Source: Tropicimonas isoalkanivorans (GTDB taxonomy: Bacteria > Pseudomonadota > Alphaproteobacteria > Rhodobacterales > Rhodobacteraceae). Taken from it: a stretch of DNA of 64,000 bases. The DNA is taken from the NCBI RefSeq assembly GCF_900112335.1, contig NZ_FOLG01000002.1, forward strand, positions 1 to 64,000. The letters run 5' to 3'. Numbering within the stretch: position 1 is the stretch's first letter; the number at the start of each line of letters is the position of its first letter. The notes under the pieces are model-generated. The model saw only the letters and a list, made by a program, of their open reading frames with translations. It ran no database searches and was not told the DNA's origin. A program made the position numbers and the translations under genes. Shown here one piece after another: positions 7,204-15,470 of this stretch.

Positions 7204-9225
7204 TTACGCGCCCGGGTTCTTGTAGAGGCCGCGCCAGTCGATCGCCTTGGCACCGAAGTCGAGGCGGCACTTGATCTCGACGCCGTCGACATCGAAGCCG
7301 TTGCGTGTCTCGATGTAGGCGCCTTGCTGACCCTCGAGATAGGCGTATTCGATGGTGTCGATCTGGTTCGGGCTAGCCGCCAGATACCAGGCGGTCTCGC
7401 TGGCGGCGTCGAGCCGGGGCTCGCTGATCGGCGCGAGGGTGCGGATCGACTGCGGCACCACGCTGGAGGTCGCGGCGGGCACCAGGTTCTGCGCGACCAG
7501 CTGCTCGGCCTTCAGTTCCAGCGAGGCGGGCACGATCAGGAAGGCGGGGCGGACGTTCAGCACCGTCTTCTTGTCGAGGCCGGTCTGCTTGGCCATCGCG
7601 GCGCGGGCCGCGCCGACGCTGCCGACGTCGAGCGCCGCGCCGGTGCCGGCGAGGTTCTTGTGGGTGGTGTGGAACAGCGCGTTGCCGTCGGCCATCGCTG
7701 GGTTGGCGGTGATGATCCCCCAGACCACGTCCGACTCCAGCTGGGCGATGGAGTTGCCGTACATCGCCGGGATGCGGGTAAAGGCGTCGAGATCGTCGTT
7801 GATCAGCGTCTGGCGGGTGATGGCGACCACCCGGCCATAGGTCTTGACCTTGTAGCTCTCCTTGCTCTCGCCGAGCGTGCCGCGCTTGAACTCGCCGCTC
7901 TCGCCGACCTCGAGCAGCTGCGGGGCCTCGCCGAGCTGGACCCTGTGCATCGCCTTGAAGTCGGTGGCCAGCACCTGGCGGCAGAACAGCATGAAGGTGC
8001 GGGGATAGGCCTCGTAGGCCTGCCGCAGGGTCTTGTTGGTGACCGCCGACAGGATCTCGGGGAAGTCCGAGGTCGAGTGCAGCGCCCGCGTCGCCACCTC
8101 GTCGCGCGACAGGCCGCGCGTGTTGACGCCGGCATTGCCGAGACTTTCGCGGGCGAGCTCCAGCAGGGTCATGCCGCGATACTGGCGCGCGGCGTCTTCC
8201 AGCTGGAACAACGTCGGGCTGTAGCGGTGCAGCAGCGCGTTCGCCACCGCGTCGCGGCGGGTGATACGTTCATCGCGTCCACCGAGGGGCACGGAGACAT
8301 GCGGGAAGGTCCGGGTCTCGTCGAACTTCGCGGCGACCTGATCGAGGATCAGGCGGCGGGATTCGTCGACGCTGATGCCACGCTTGACCAGATCCTCGGC
8401 GAAGCTGCGTTCGAGGTTCAGCCGACCAGCCAGATCGTAGATGGTGGAGACGCGGTCGCGCTCGGCCTCCCGGGCGCGGGTCGCGATGGCTTCGGTGTCG
8501 GGGGCCTTCGGCTGGCTGCGCGTCTCTGGCGCGCGCGTTTGCGCCTCGGCCGCGCCGGTCTTGTCGTCGGGCATGGTGATCTCCTCGGTCGCTGCCGTAT
8601 CGGTTGTGTCGTCGGCCGGGGCGGCCGGTGTCGTCTTGTCGGTCATCGGGGATGCTCCTTCGCTGGTTTCGGCGTCCCGGCGATGGAGGACGCAGTCGTG
8701 GTGTTCGCCCTTGGCGCGGAAGCCCGCGGCGGGATCGGCGCCGACCGGCACGGCCGAGATCTCGAACGGGGTCCAATCGACCGCCCGCCAAAGCTCGCGC
8801 CCGCCATCGGGTTTCGAGACGTCGAAGCGGTGGACCTGGTAGCCGATCGAGACCGCCCGGATGTGCCCGGCCTGGATGTCGCGCCAGATCGGCTCGACGT
8901 CAGCGCGCTCGCTGATCCGCACCTGCGCGATGCCGCGACCGTTCTCGATCCGCACTGAGCCGGGCACGACCGAGCCGATGACGGCGTCGAGCGTGTCGAG
9001 CTCGTGCACCTTCAGGAAGGGCGCGCCCGCGTTCAGCCGGTCGAGGCGGACATGGGCGGGGTCGAGGCTCAGCTCCTCGTCGTAGGGCTCGCCGAAGAAG
9101 GTCGCACGCCGGACGCGGGCCCCGGCCGACCAGACCACCTCGACGGTGCGGCTGTCGGCATCGGCCGTGTTCGGCGCAAGCTCCGCCGACCGGCGCATGG
9201 CCGGCAGTTCGATCATCGTGTCCAT
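7204..9225 (-). CDS. Prohead protease / major capsid protein fusion
   Basis: A 673-residue polyprotein. Residues about 1-180 form a U35-type prohead protease domain (VEVVWSAGARVRRATFFGEPY, APFLKVHELDTLDAVIGSV, VDWTPFEISAVPVGADP). A low-complexity acidic linker and a coiled, scaffold-like stretch follow. From about residue 300 comes an HK97-fold/Mu-T-like capsid domain (FCRQVLATDFKAMHRVQLGE, GRVVAITRQTLINDD, WGIITANPAMADGNALFHTTHKN, KAIDWRGLYKNPGA). Fusions of this type are known in alphaproteobacterial prophages. The start MDTMIELPAMRR, six bases after the portal stop, is chosen over an upstream in-frame codon inside the portal gene. Confidence 0.92.
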   Translation of the reverse strand: MDTMIELPAMRRSAELAPNTADADSRTVEVVWSAGARVRRATFFGEPYDEELSLDPAHVRLDRLNAGAPFLKVHELDTLDAVIGSVVPGSVRIENGRGIAQVRISERADVEPIWRDIQAGHIRAVSIGYQVHRFDVSKPDGGRELWRAVDWTPFEISAVPVGADPAAGFRAKGEHHDCVLHRRDAETSEGASPMTDKTTPAAPADDTTDTAATEEITMPDDKTGAAEAQTRAPETRSQPKAPDTEAIATRAREAERDRVSTIYDLAGRLNLERSFAEDLVKRGISVDESRRLILDQVAAKFDETRTFPHVSVPLGGRDERITRRDAVANALLHRYSPTLFQLEDAARQYRGMTLLELARESLGNAGVNTRGLSRDEVATRALHSTSDFPEILSAVTNKTLRQAYEAYPRTFMLFCRQVLATDFKAMHRVQLGEAPQLLEVGESGEFKRGTLGESKESYKVKTYGRVVAITRQTLINDDLDAFTRIPAMYGNSIAQLESDVVWGIITANPAMADGNALFHTTHKNLAGTGAALDVGSVGAARAAMAKQTGLDKKTVLNVRPAFLIVPASLELKAEQLVAQNLVPAATSSVVPQSIRTLAPISEPRLDAASETAWYLAASPNQIDTIEYAYLEGQQGAYIETRNGFDVDGVEIKCRLDFGAKAIDWRGLYKNPGA

Positions 9226-9230
9226 GAAGG

Positions 9231-10754
9231 TCAGTCCTGTTGGTCGGCCTGCGCCGGTGTGGTTTCCGGATCGGCGGGGGCTGTCGGGTCGCCCGCCTGC
9301 GCGCTGCCGGTCTTGGTGACGCGGCGCGGGTCGCTGTCGAGGACCAGCCCCAGCGCGTCGAGCTTGGCGTTGGTCGCAGCGATCTCCGCCAGCACGGCGT
9401 CCGGATTGTGGCCTTGCCGGGCGATGGCCTGTGCCAGTGTCATCGTGCCTGTCCGGATCGCCAGCAGATCGGCCATCGCGTCCTTGTAGGGATCGACTGC
9501 GTCGAACTTCGGCGGCGACCATTCGACCGGCACGTCAGGTGTCGGGATCTGGCCCGCCGCCCACGCGGCTTCCGTGAACCAGCGCCAGACCGGGGCGCAG
9601 AACATCGGGATGAAGAGCTGCCACTGCACGGCATCGATCATGCGGCGGAACTCCACGAGCCCCGCCCGGATCGAGGAATAGTTGACCTGGCTGAGATCGC
9701 CGGTCAGCAGCTCATACGGCACCCGGAACCCGGCCGAGATCGTGTGCAGGCTCGCCCGCTTGTATTCGCCGTAGCCGCCGGTGGCCGAGGGCTGGTTGAA
9801 GCGGATGTCCTTGCCGCCGCGTGCATAGGCGATGAGCCCCGGCTCGAACTGCTCGACCCGGTTGCCGTCGACATCGACCACGGCGGGCGCGATGCCCTGC
9901 TGCGCCTCGTCGTCGCCGAAGACGATGGCGGTGACGCAGGCTTCGGTCTTCTTGCGGACCAGTTCGGCCACCTCGTAATCGTCGAGATCGCGCAAGCTAC
10001 GGATCACCGGGGCGCCCCAGGGAACGCCGCGTGCCTGCGTGCGCTGCTTCTCGTAGACATGGGCGACCTCGGTCGCTGGGACCGGGCGCGATCCAAGTGC
10101 GCCGTTCAGCGCGCCCCAGGCATCGCCGGGGTGCTCGGCATGCAGCCAGTAGGCCCGGCGTTTGCCGACCGGGTCGAACTCGATCCCTTGGACTAAGCGT
10201 CCCGCGCCCAAGGCGCCGGATTTCGAGGCGTCGAGGAAGTCGGCCTCCAGCACCTGCAATTGCAGCGGCACCGCCAAACCGTCGCTCGCTCGCCGCTGGC
10301 GGCGGCGCACCAGGACTTCGCCCGCCTCGACCATCTCGCGGCAGATCAGGGTCTGGAGCCCATAGAAGTCGAGCTGGCCGTCGGCATCGCAGTCCGCCGT
10401 CCAGCGTTCGAAGAGCGCGTCGACCTTGCGGTCCAAAGCCTCGTTACCACTCGCGGCGCGCGGCATGATCCCCGCGCCGATGATATTGTTGACCAGCACC
10501 GCGACGGCTTTCGCCGCATGCGGGTTGTTGCGCACCAGATCCCGCATCCGGTCGCGCAAGAGCGCCCCGGCCACCCCGATCTCGGTATCGGCGGAGGATC
10601 CCGGCGCCCGCCAGCCCTCCGTCCGCCGACCTTTCGCGGCCCCGTCATAGCCCCGTGTCAGGGCCTCGAAGGCATGCCGAGCCATCACGCGCCTGGCGGC
10701 GGCCCGAGGGGCGACGGAGGCAATAGCCTTGTCGAACCAGTTGGCCGACATCAC
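9231..10754 (-). CDS. Phage portal protein (lambda gpB type)
   Basis: A 507-residue protein forming the dodecameric portal. Diagnostic segments include LVRNNPHAAKAVAVLVNNIIGAGIMP, FYGLQTLICREMVEAGEVLVRR, LQVLEADFLD, GIEFDPVGKRRAYWLH, PATEVAHVYEKQRTQARGVPW and GDLSQVNYSSIRAGLVEFRR, all typical of the lambda portal family. The C-terminus is Pro/Asp/Gln-rich. It overlaps the gpW-like gene upstream by four bases and is followed by the protease-capsid fusion. Confidence 0.93.
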   Translation of the reverse strand: MMSANWFDKAIASVAPRAAARRVMARHAFEALTRGYDGAAKGRRTEGWRAPGSSADTEIGVAGALLRDRMRDLVRNNPHAAKAVAVLVNNIIGAGIMPRAASGNEALDRKVDALFERWTADCDADGQLDFYGLQTLICREMVEAGEVLVRRRQRRASDGLAVPLQLQVLEADFLDASKSGALGAGRLVQGIEFDPVGKRRAYWLHAEHPGDAWGALNGALGSRPVPATEVAHVYEKQRTQARGVPWGAPVIRSLRDLDDYEVAELVRKKTEACVTAIVFGDDEAQQGIAPAVVDVDGNRVEQFEPGLIAYARGGKDIRFNQPSATGGYGEYKRASLHTISAGFRVPYELLTGDLSQVNYSSIRAGLVEFRRMIDAVQWQLFIPMFCAPVWRWFTEAAWAAGQIPTPDVPVEWSPPKFDAVDPYKDAMADLLAIRTGTMTLAQAIARQGHNPDAVLAEIAATNAKLDALGLVLDSDPRRVTKTGSAQAGDPTAPADPETTPAQADQQD

Positions 10755-10972
10755 CGATCCCCGCGCGAGAAGCCCGCCAGCCCGGCAACCGGCAGCGGTC
10801 GGCTGACACCCGCAATGGCGCGTTCGATGGTGCGGATGCGGGCCAGCAGGTCTTCGGCCGAGCCGTAATCGACTGACTTGCCGTCATAGCTGACCCGGGT
10901 CGTGCCGCTGGCATAGGCCCGGCGCAGCGCCGAGAGCTCGGTTTCCGTCCAGTCGGTCATCTTCAAAACCAT
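10751..10972 (-). CDS. gpW-like head-tail joining protein
   Basis: A 73-residue protein. The core MTDWTETELSALRRAYASGTTRVSYDGKSVDYGSAEDLLARIRTIERAI has the typical gpW layout: helix, beta hairpin with 'V.YDGKSV.Y', helix. Two in-frame ATGs are possible. The second, at MTDWTET, lies just after the terminase stop, while the first overlaps it. It sits between terminase and portal as in lambda. Confidence 0.85.
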   Translation of the reverse strand: MVLKMTDWTETELSALRRAYASGTTRVSYDGKSVDYGSAEDLLARIRTIERAIAGVSRPLPVAGLAGFSRGDR

Positions 10973-12951
10973 CCTTCCCGCCGCCCAAGCCAGTCGGAGC
11001 GGCGCTTGCCCTGTGGGGCCTGTCCGGGCCGGTGAATTTGACCGGCGGGATCGGTGTCACCGTAAGACGCAGCCCCGAGCTGATCCTCGAGGTCGCGCCA
11101 TTTCTCCTCAGTCCAGCGGTCCGCGCCCGCGATCCAGGCGGCGGCGCGGGCATAGACCCGGCAATCCAGCGCCTCGTTGCGTTCGCGCAGCTTCTGCCAC
11201 TCGAGCTTCGCGAAGCCGCGTTTCGTGCGGACGGTGACCAGTTGCTCGGCCACAAGCTGCTTCAGCCACTCGCTTTCGACCCATGTCGGCAGGTGGATCG
11301 TGCCGGGCACAAAGGCCGCGCCTTCGGCGCGTTCTTCTTCAGTCGGCCGTTCCAGCCGAAGAAAGCGGTAGGTCTCAGCCTTGAAGGTCGAGACCGCTAC
11401 GGTCCAAAGCCGGGCTCCGCGCCGCAGACGTTTCCCACCCTCGGTCGCATCGACAAACGTCGGCCCTGACACCGGGCTCGAGCGGTTGAACCCCTCGACA
11501 CCTTTCACCGGCGACACCTGTGCAAACCCGGCGTTGCGCGACCAGGAATAGACCGCCGAGGCCTCGTAGCCCGTATCTATGGCGAGCCGCGCAATCCGAA
11601 GATGCGCCCCACGTTCATGCGGCCAGCTTCGGTCGAGCAGCGCGGTCAGCTCTGACCATGCGTCGTGCCGGTCCGGCCCGCCCTCGATCACGACGTGATC
11701 GACAAGCCAGCTTTCCAGCCCGCGGCCCCAAGCCCAGACATCGACCTCGATCCGGTCCTTCTGCACATCGGCCCCGGCGGTCAGGAACAGCCCGCCGGCA
11801 GGCACCGTGCCCGGTTTCCAAGCCTCGCGCCGGTCGTAGAGACGCTGCCAGTCTGGGGCTTCCCCGGTCTCGACCCATGTCTCGCCCAGCGACGTGTTGA
11901 CGAAGGTCTTCATCGTCTCGTCCCCGCCGGAGCGCGCCGAGAGGAAGGCCCGCACCATCGCCTCCAGTCTGACCCAGGGCGAGTAGATCTCGTTCAGGTG
12001 GAAGCCCGCCACGCCCGCGAAGGGCTGCTCCGCCACCCAATGTCCTTTTGAGACGGCCGCCCAGCGGGTCTCGTCCCGCCACGCCGCATCGCATTCCGCG
12101 CAGTGGTAGCGCGCGGTTTCGGGCCGGTGGTCGCCCTCGGGCCCCTTGCTCCAGCGCACCTGTGTCCAGGTCAGCACCTGTTCCGCCCCGCAGTCCGGGC
12201 ATGGCACCCAGAACCGGCGCTGGTCGCTTTCCTCGAAGGCCGCCTCGATCCGGCTGGTGCCCTTGTTCGTGGGCGTCGAGACCAGCACGATCTTTCGGTT
12301 CCAGAAGGTCACCGTGCGTTTCCTGGCGAGGTTGACCGGATCACCCTCGGCGCCCGCGCTGAACGGGTAGCGGTCGACCTCGTCGCACAGCAGCAGGCGG
12401 ATCGGGCGGCTGGCCAGACCCGAGGGTGCGTTCGCACCCACGATGGTCAGATGCCCGCCCGGAAACCGCTTGTGCAGGATCTTGTTGTTGCCGTCGCGCG
12501 AGCGCGGATCGGCGATCTTGCCCTGCAGGCAGGGCGTGTCGCGGGCCATCGGCGAGAAGCGGTCCTTTGACCAGGTTTCCGCGTCGCGCTCGGTCGGCAT
12601 CACCACCATGATCGGCGCGGGATCCTGATCGATGTGATAGCCGCAGGCGTTGTTCAGAACCTCGGTCTTGCCGACCTGGGCCGAGGACATGATGACCACC
12701 GTCTCAGACGAGGCGTCCGAAATCGCCTCCATGATCCCGCGCTGATATTCGGCCCGGCTCGTCCGCCATTGCCCGGGTTCGGCGCTGGCCTCAGAGCTCA
12801 GCCGTCGGTTCTGGTCGGCCCAATCGCTGATCGTCAGTTCCGGCGGTGGGCGCAGCACCTTCAGCGCCGCTTCCACCGTCCGCTTCAGGATCGGGGAGCC
12901 CGTCAATGTCAGCGCTGGCTTCGAGTTGGACATCTGGCTGCGCGAGATCAT
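10963..12951 (-). CDS. Terminase large subunit, GpA family
   Basis: A protein of up to 662 residues that packages DNA into proheads. The N-terminal ATPase has a Walker A-like SSAQVGKTE and a Walker B LLLCDEVDRYP. Next comes a motif III-like VLVSTPTNKGTS and a zinc-finger-like CPDCGAEQ...CAEC. The C-terminal nuclease region has ASAVYSWSRNAGFAQVSPVKG and ends GRREGWF. The GpA class implies cohesive-end-type cutting as in lambda. The first ATG overlaps the small subunit by about 160 bases. A start at MSNSKPALT, six codons later, is equally possible. Confidence 0.93.
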   Translation of the reverse strand: MISRSQMSNSKPALTLTGSPILKRTVEAALKVLRPPPELTISDWADQNRRLSSEASAEPGQWRTSRAEYQRGIMEAISDASSETVVIMSSAQVGKTEVLNNACGYHIDQDPAPIMVVMPTERDAETWSKDRFSPMARDTPCLQGKIADPRSRDGNNKILHKRFPGGHLTIVGANAPSGLASRPIRLLLCDEVDRYPFSAGAEGDPVNLARKRTVTFWNRKIVLVSTPTNKGTSRIEAAFEESDQRRFWVPCPDCGAEQVLTWTQVRWSKGPEGDHRPETARYHCAECDAAWRDETRWAAVSKGHWVAEQPFAGVAGFHLNEIYSPWVRLEAMVRAFLSARSGGDETMKTFVNTSLGETWVETGEAPDWQRLYDRREAWKPGTVPAGGLFLTAGADVQKDRIEVDVWAWGRGLESWLVDHVVIEGGPDRHDAWSELTALLDRSWPHERGAHLRIARLAIDTGYEASAVYSWSRNAGFAQVSPVKGVEGFNRSSPVSGPTFVDATEGGKRLRRGARLWTVAVSTFKAETYRFLRLERPTEEERAEGAAFVPGTIHLPTWVESEWLKQLVAEQLVTVRTKRGFAKLEWQKLRERNEALDCRVYARAAAWIAGADRWTEEKWRDLEDQLGAASYGDTDPAGQIHRPGQAPQGKRRSDWLGRREGWF

Positions 12952-13387
12952 CGAGCACCTCGCGGATGGTCATTCGGATCAGGTTCCGGGTGTCTCCGAC
13001 GGTTGATTGTTCGAAAACCTGCGGCGCCAGCCGGTCCGGCAGCGCGAGCAAGCGGGTGCGCAGAAGCGCCAGAACGGCGATCCAGGCGGCCTCGATCTCT
13101 TCGGCCGCAATCAGCGCGCCACGCTTTTCCTCGGCCTCCATCTCGGCGAGATCAGCCCGCGCCCGAATGAAGCGCGCCCGCTCGGCCGCGTAATCCGGCA
13201 CACCGGCCTGCGCCTTAGTGGCCTGATCGCGCAGATAGCGGACATAGCCGCGCACCGATCCGATCAGGTCGTATTGGCCGCGCTCGGCCTTCGGGATCAC
13301 GCCTTCGCGGCTCAGCTGCTGGACCCGGCGTTCCGACAGATCGAGCAGCCGCGCGATCACGCCGATGGGTTGCGTGGCTGACGACAT
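12791..13387 (-). CDS. Terminase small subunit (Nu1-like)
   Basis: A 198-residue protein starting MSSATQPIGVIARLLDLSERRVQQLSREGVIPKAERGQYDL, a winged-helix MerR-like DNA-binding motif as in lambda Nu1. A long helical region (AERARFIRARADLAEMEAEEKRGALI) typical of this family follows. The acidic, low-complexity C-terminus overlaps the start of the large subunit gene in another frame. It would recognise the phage packaging site. Confidence 0.85.
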   Translation of the reverse strand: MSSATQPIGVIARLLDLSERRVQQLSREGVIPKAERGQYDLIGSVRGYVRYLRDQATKAQAGVPDYAAERARFIRARADLAEMEAEEKRGALIAAEEIEAAWIAVLALLRTRLLALPDRLAPQVFEQSTVGDTRNLIRMTIREVLDDLAQPDVQLEASADIDGLPDPEADGGSGAEGAAPTAGTDDQRLGRPEPTAEL

Positions 13388-13502
13388 GAGATGATCCGCG
13401 CACTCCGATTAAAGCCATGTAATTGCTGCGATTATACTGGATGATGTGCCCCGGCAGAGCGAAGCTGATCCTACGAAAACGATGCACCCCACGGAGCCTG
13501 CC

Positions 13503-13685
13503 ATGACCCTCGCCGAACGCTACAACCTTGAAGCCGCCCGCCTTCTTCCGCACATGGCCGCCGACCTTCAGGTCGATCCCGCCATCACCCGCGCGACCGA
13601 GATCGACGAAATCGTCTTCCGACGCGGCGAGTTTCTGGGCGGCATGGCCTGCGCGATCCTCGCGATGATCGAGCAGAAGAACTGA
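13503..13685 (+). CDS. Small conserved phage protein, unknown function
   Basis: A 60-residue acidic protein MTLAERYNLEAARLLPHMAADLQ...VFRRGEFLGGMACAILAMIEQKN, preceded by a weak purine-rich site. It is transcribed against the late operon and starts a run of three plus-strand genes. No domain is recognised. Helical content is suggested by the alternating hydrophobic pattern. An upstream in-frame ATG would add 19 residues but shows no better ribosome binding site. Confidence 0.55.
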   Translation: MTLAERYNLEAARLLPHMAADLQVDPAITRATEIDEIVFRRGEFLGGMACAILAMIEQKN

Positions 13686-13693
13686 GGGGCAAG

Positions 13694-13945
13694 ATGATGA
13701 CCGACCGCCACCAACTCCGCGCCGAACAGGCCCGCAAGAACCAAGAAGCCGCACTGGCGGCCTTCATTGAAAAGAAGGCCGAGTTCGACGCGATGCTCGC
13801 CCGCCTGCAGAGGCTGACCGACGACCACTTCAACGCCCGTCCTGACGAGATCAACTGGGGCCACGTCGGCACCCTCGACCACTATTCAAGCCTTCTGAAG
13901 CGCATCACCGACAGCGCGTTCGGCGAAGGCGAATTCGCAGGCTGA
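13694..13945 (+). CDS. Small hypothetical phage protein
   Basis: An 83-residue protein (MMTDRHQLRAEQARKNQEAALAAFIEKKAEFDAMLARLQRLTDDHFNARPDEINWGHVGTLDHY...). The first half is a predicted coiled coil or long helix; the second half looks structured. It follows the previous gene by eight bases with GAGGGGCAAG just upstream, so the two probably form an operon. Function is not recognised. Confidence 0.6.
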   Translation: MMTDRHQLRAEQARKNQEAALAAFIEKKAEFDAMLARLQRLTDDHFNARPDEINWGHVGTLDHYSSLLKRITDSAFGEGEFAG

Positions 13946-14040
13946 CCTCCGGCATCTCCGGAACCTCTGCCGCGCGCGGGCGCGGCTTGGGGTCGTAGAA
14001 GGGATCGCGACGGCCGCGACCCGAATACGGAGACGACCCC

Positions 14041-14544
14041 ATGACCCAGCTTTCCGATGCCCAAGCCATCATCCTCAGCGCCGCCGCCCGGCGGCCCGAG
14101 CACATCGCCTTGCCGCTGCCCGAGAGCCTGCGTGGGGGCGCCGCCGCCAAGATGGTTGGCGCGATGCTCGCGAAGGGCTTGCTCGAAGAGGTCGACGCCG
14201 ACACGCGCAAGGGCGAACCCGTCTGGCGCGAGACCGGCGATGGCCACGGCGTCACGCTGGTAGCCACCGACGCAGGGCTCGCGGCCATTGGCATCGAACC
14301 GGACGCCTCCGCCGCCCCCGAACCCGCACCCAAGACGCGCACGCCTCGCGAGGGCACCAAACAAGCGACCCTCATCGCCATGCTTCGCGCGCCGGACGGC
14401 GCGACCATCAAGGAGATTATGGCCGCGACGGGCTGGCAATCGCACACGGTGCGCGGCGCGATGGCCGGGGCGCTGAAGAAGAAACTCGGGCTCGAGGTGG
14501 CCTCGGAGAAGATCGAGGGGCGCGGCCGGGTCTACCGGCTTTGA
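14041..14544 (+). CDS. DUF3489 domain protein (winged-helix-like)
   Basis: A 167-residue protein. The C-terminal 80 residues (TPREGTKQATLIAMLRAPDGATIKEIMAATGWQSHTVRGAMAGALKKKLGLEVASEKIEGRGRVYRL) match the DUF3489 pattern, a small winged-helix-like DNA-binding domain common in alphaproteobacterial prophages. The N-terminal half (LSDAQAIILSAAARRPE...LPESLRGGAAAKMVGAMLAKGLLEEV) looks like a second winged helix. It is possibly a regulator or DNA-binding accessory protein of the phage. Confidence 0.8.
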   Translation: MTQLSDAQAIILSAAARRPEHIALPLPESLRGGAAAKMVGAMLAKGLLEEVDADTRKGEPVWRETGDGHGVTLVATDAGLAAIGIEPDASAAPEPAPKTRTPREGTKQATLIAMLRAPDGATIKEIMAATGWQSHTVRGAMAGALKKKLGLEVASEKIEGRGRVYRL

Positions 14545-14584
14545 GCGGCATTGTTTGCCATGCACTCGCGTTGAACGTACCTTA

Positions 14585-14601
14585 CGGATCGTTTTGATCC
14601 G
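14585..14601. terminator. Possible hairpin between convergent genes
   Basis: CGGATC and GATCCG flank the five-base loop GTTTT. It lies between the convergent DUF3489 and GIY-YIG-like genes, where a bidirectional terminator is expected. There is no long U-run, so support is weak. Confidence 0.3.
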
Positions 14602-14625
14602 CGACCCGACGATTTCCCAGAAACA

Positions 14626-15225
14626 TCAATGGGCCAAGTCCATGTGACCATGAAGGTCGAATAGCCGCGCCTGCCGTTCAAGCGCGGCTATTTCTTGGGT
14701 TCCGAACCCGAGATCGGCCAAGATCTTGTCGACCATTTCTCGCGGCTCCGGCAGTTGGTTGACGCGCTTTCGCGTCTTGTTCCAGCTCACCATTTCCGGC
14801 GGCGCCAGAGCGATTATTTCTTTCTCGAGGCTTTCGAGTTCGGGTTTAGAGCCTCTCAACGGGATGCATGCGGCGCGGCAATGGCGACGAATGAACTCCT
14901 TGCGGACGAGTTTGGCCAACTGTGCGTCGGTGCCTACGTGACAGCTCAGTTTCCGGTTTCGCCACATCCTACCAATATTGTAATTGCAGGCCAGTTTGTG
15001 GCTTCGCTCCTCACTCCCATTGACGTGACGGCTATAGATCCGGTCCCGAAATGAGCTGGCTTCCGTGATTCCGACATAGTGTAGATCTCCGCGGTGATCA
15101 GCGAGCGCGTATACCCCGACAGCATCAGGAAGATCGTCAATCCGTCTCAGTTCCTGCGACTGCAATGCGGCGAGGCATTCTGCTGGCGAAAGAAGGAATT
15201 GGGACATCGTGAGTTCACACAGCAA
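14626..15225 (-). CDS. GIY-YIG-like nuclease domain protein
   Basis: A protein of up to 199 residues. The segment DAVGVYALADHRGDLHYVGITEASSFRDRIYSRH resembles the GIY-YIG fold (GVYAL and YVGIT replace the two name motifs, with a following Arg and His). The later region has LAKLVRKEFIRRHCRAACIPLRGSKPELESLEKEIIAL, containing a Glu near the usual catalytic position. The internal start MSQFLLSPAEC has a plausible ribosome binding site. Base composition is clearly AT-richer than the surrounding genes, which suggests recent acquisition. It could be a homing-type or restriction-associated nuclease; activity is uncertain. Confidence 0.6.
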   Translation of the reverse strand: MLCELTMSQFLLSPAECLAALQSQELRRIDDLPDAVGVYALADHRGDLHYVGITEASSFRDRIYSRHVNGSEERSHKLACNYNIGRMWRNRKLSCHVGTDAQLAKLVRKEFIRRHCRAACIPLRGSKPELESLEKEIIALAPPEMVSWNKTRKRVNQLPEPREMVDKILADLGFGTQEIAALERQARLFDLHGHMDLAH

Positions 15226-15470
15226 TCAAGGGTCTTTGGGGAAGCGGTTCGGTCGTTCCCGAGCCCAACTGCTTCGAATATCCTTCTAATGGAGTACGAG
15301 CGGACAATCGAGACAATGGTGAAGACAGCGCCCATCTTCAGGTTCTGCGCCAGCGTCGTGTGCAGGCCAAAGATCGGGAAGATCAGGATCTGCGCGACGA
15401 CCGCAACGCCGTAGCCGACGATCACGTTGGCGACTGCCTCGACCAGTGACATGAGGCGGGACTGCTTCAT
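15147..15470 (-). CDS. DUF7220-like small membrane protein
   Basis: A 107-residue protein, MKQSRLMSLVEAVANVIVGYGVAVVAQILIFPIFGLHTTLAQNLKMGAVFTIVSIVRSYSIRRIFEA. It has two transmembrane segments joined by a short loop, a pattern common in alphaproteobacterial phages next to DNA methylases. The last 35 residues (SPKTLDCCVNSRCPNSFF...) overlap the start of the next gene and look random. The reading frame was probably extended when the downstream gene was inserted. Confidence 0.7.
   Translation of the reverse strand: MKQSRLMSLVEAVANVIVGYGVAVVAQILIFPIFGLHTTLAQNLKMGAVFTIVSIVRSYSIRRIFEAVGLGNDRTASPKTLDCCVNSRCPNSFFRQQNASPHCSRRN

Noticed and set aside
7177-8958. A 593-codon plus-strand open frame
   Set aside because: It is antisense to the protease-capsid fusion; composition is typical of a GC-driven shadow.
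1-14000. A gene transfer agent instead of a phage
   Set aside because: Several proteins resemble gene transfer agent or alphaphage types, but the GpA-type terminase, fused protease-capsid, integrase, primase and lysogeny control point to a true prophage.
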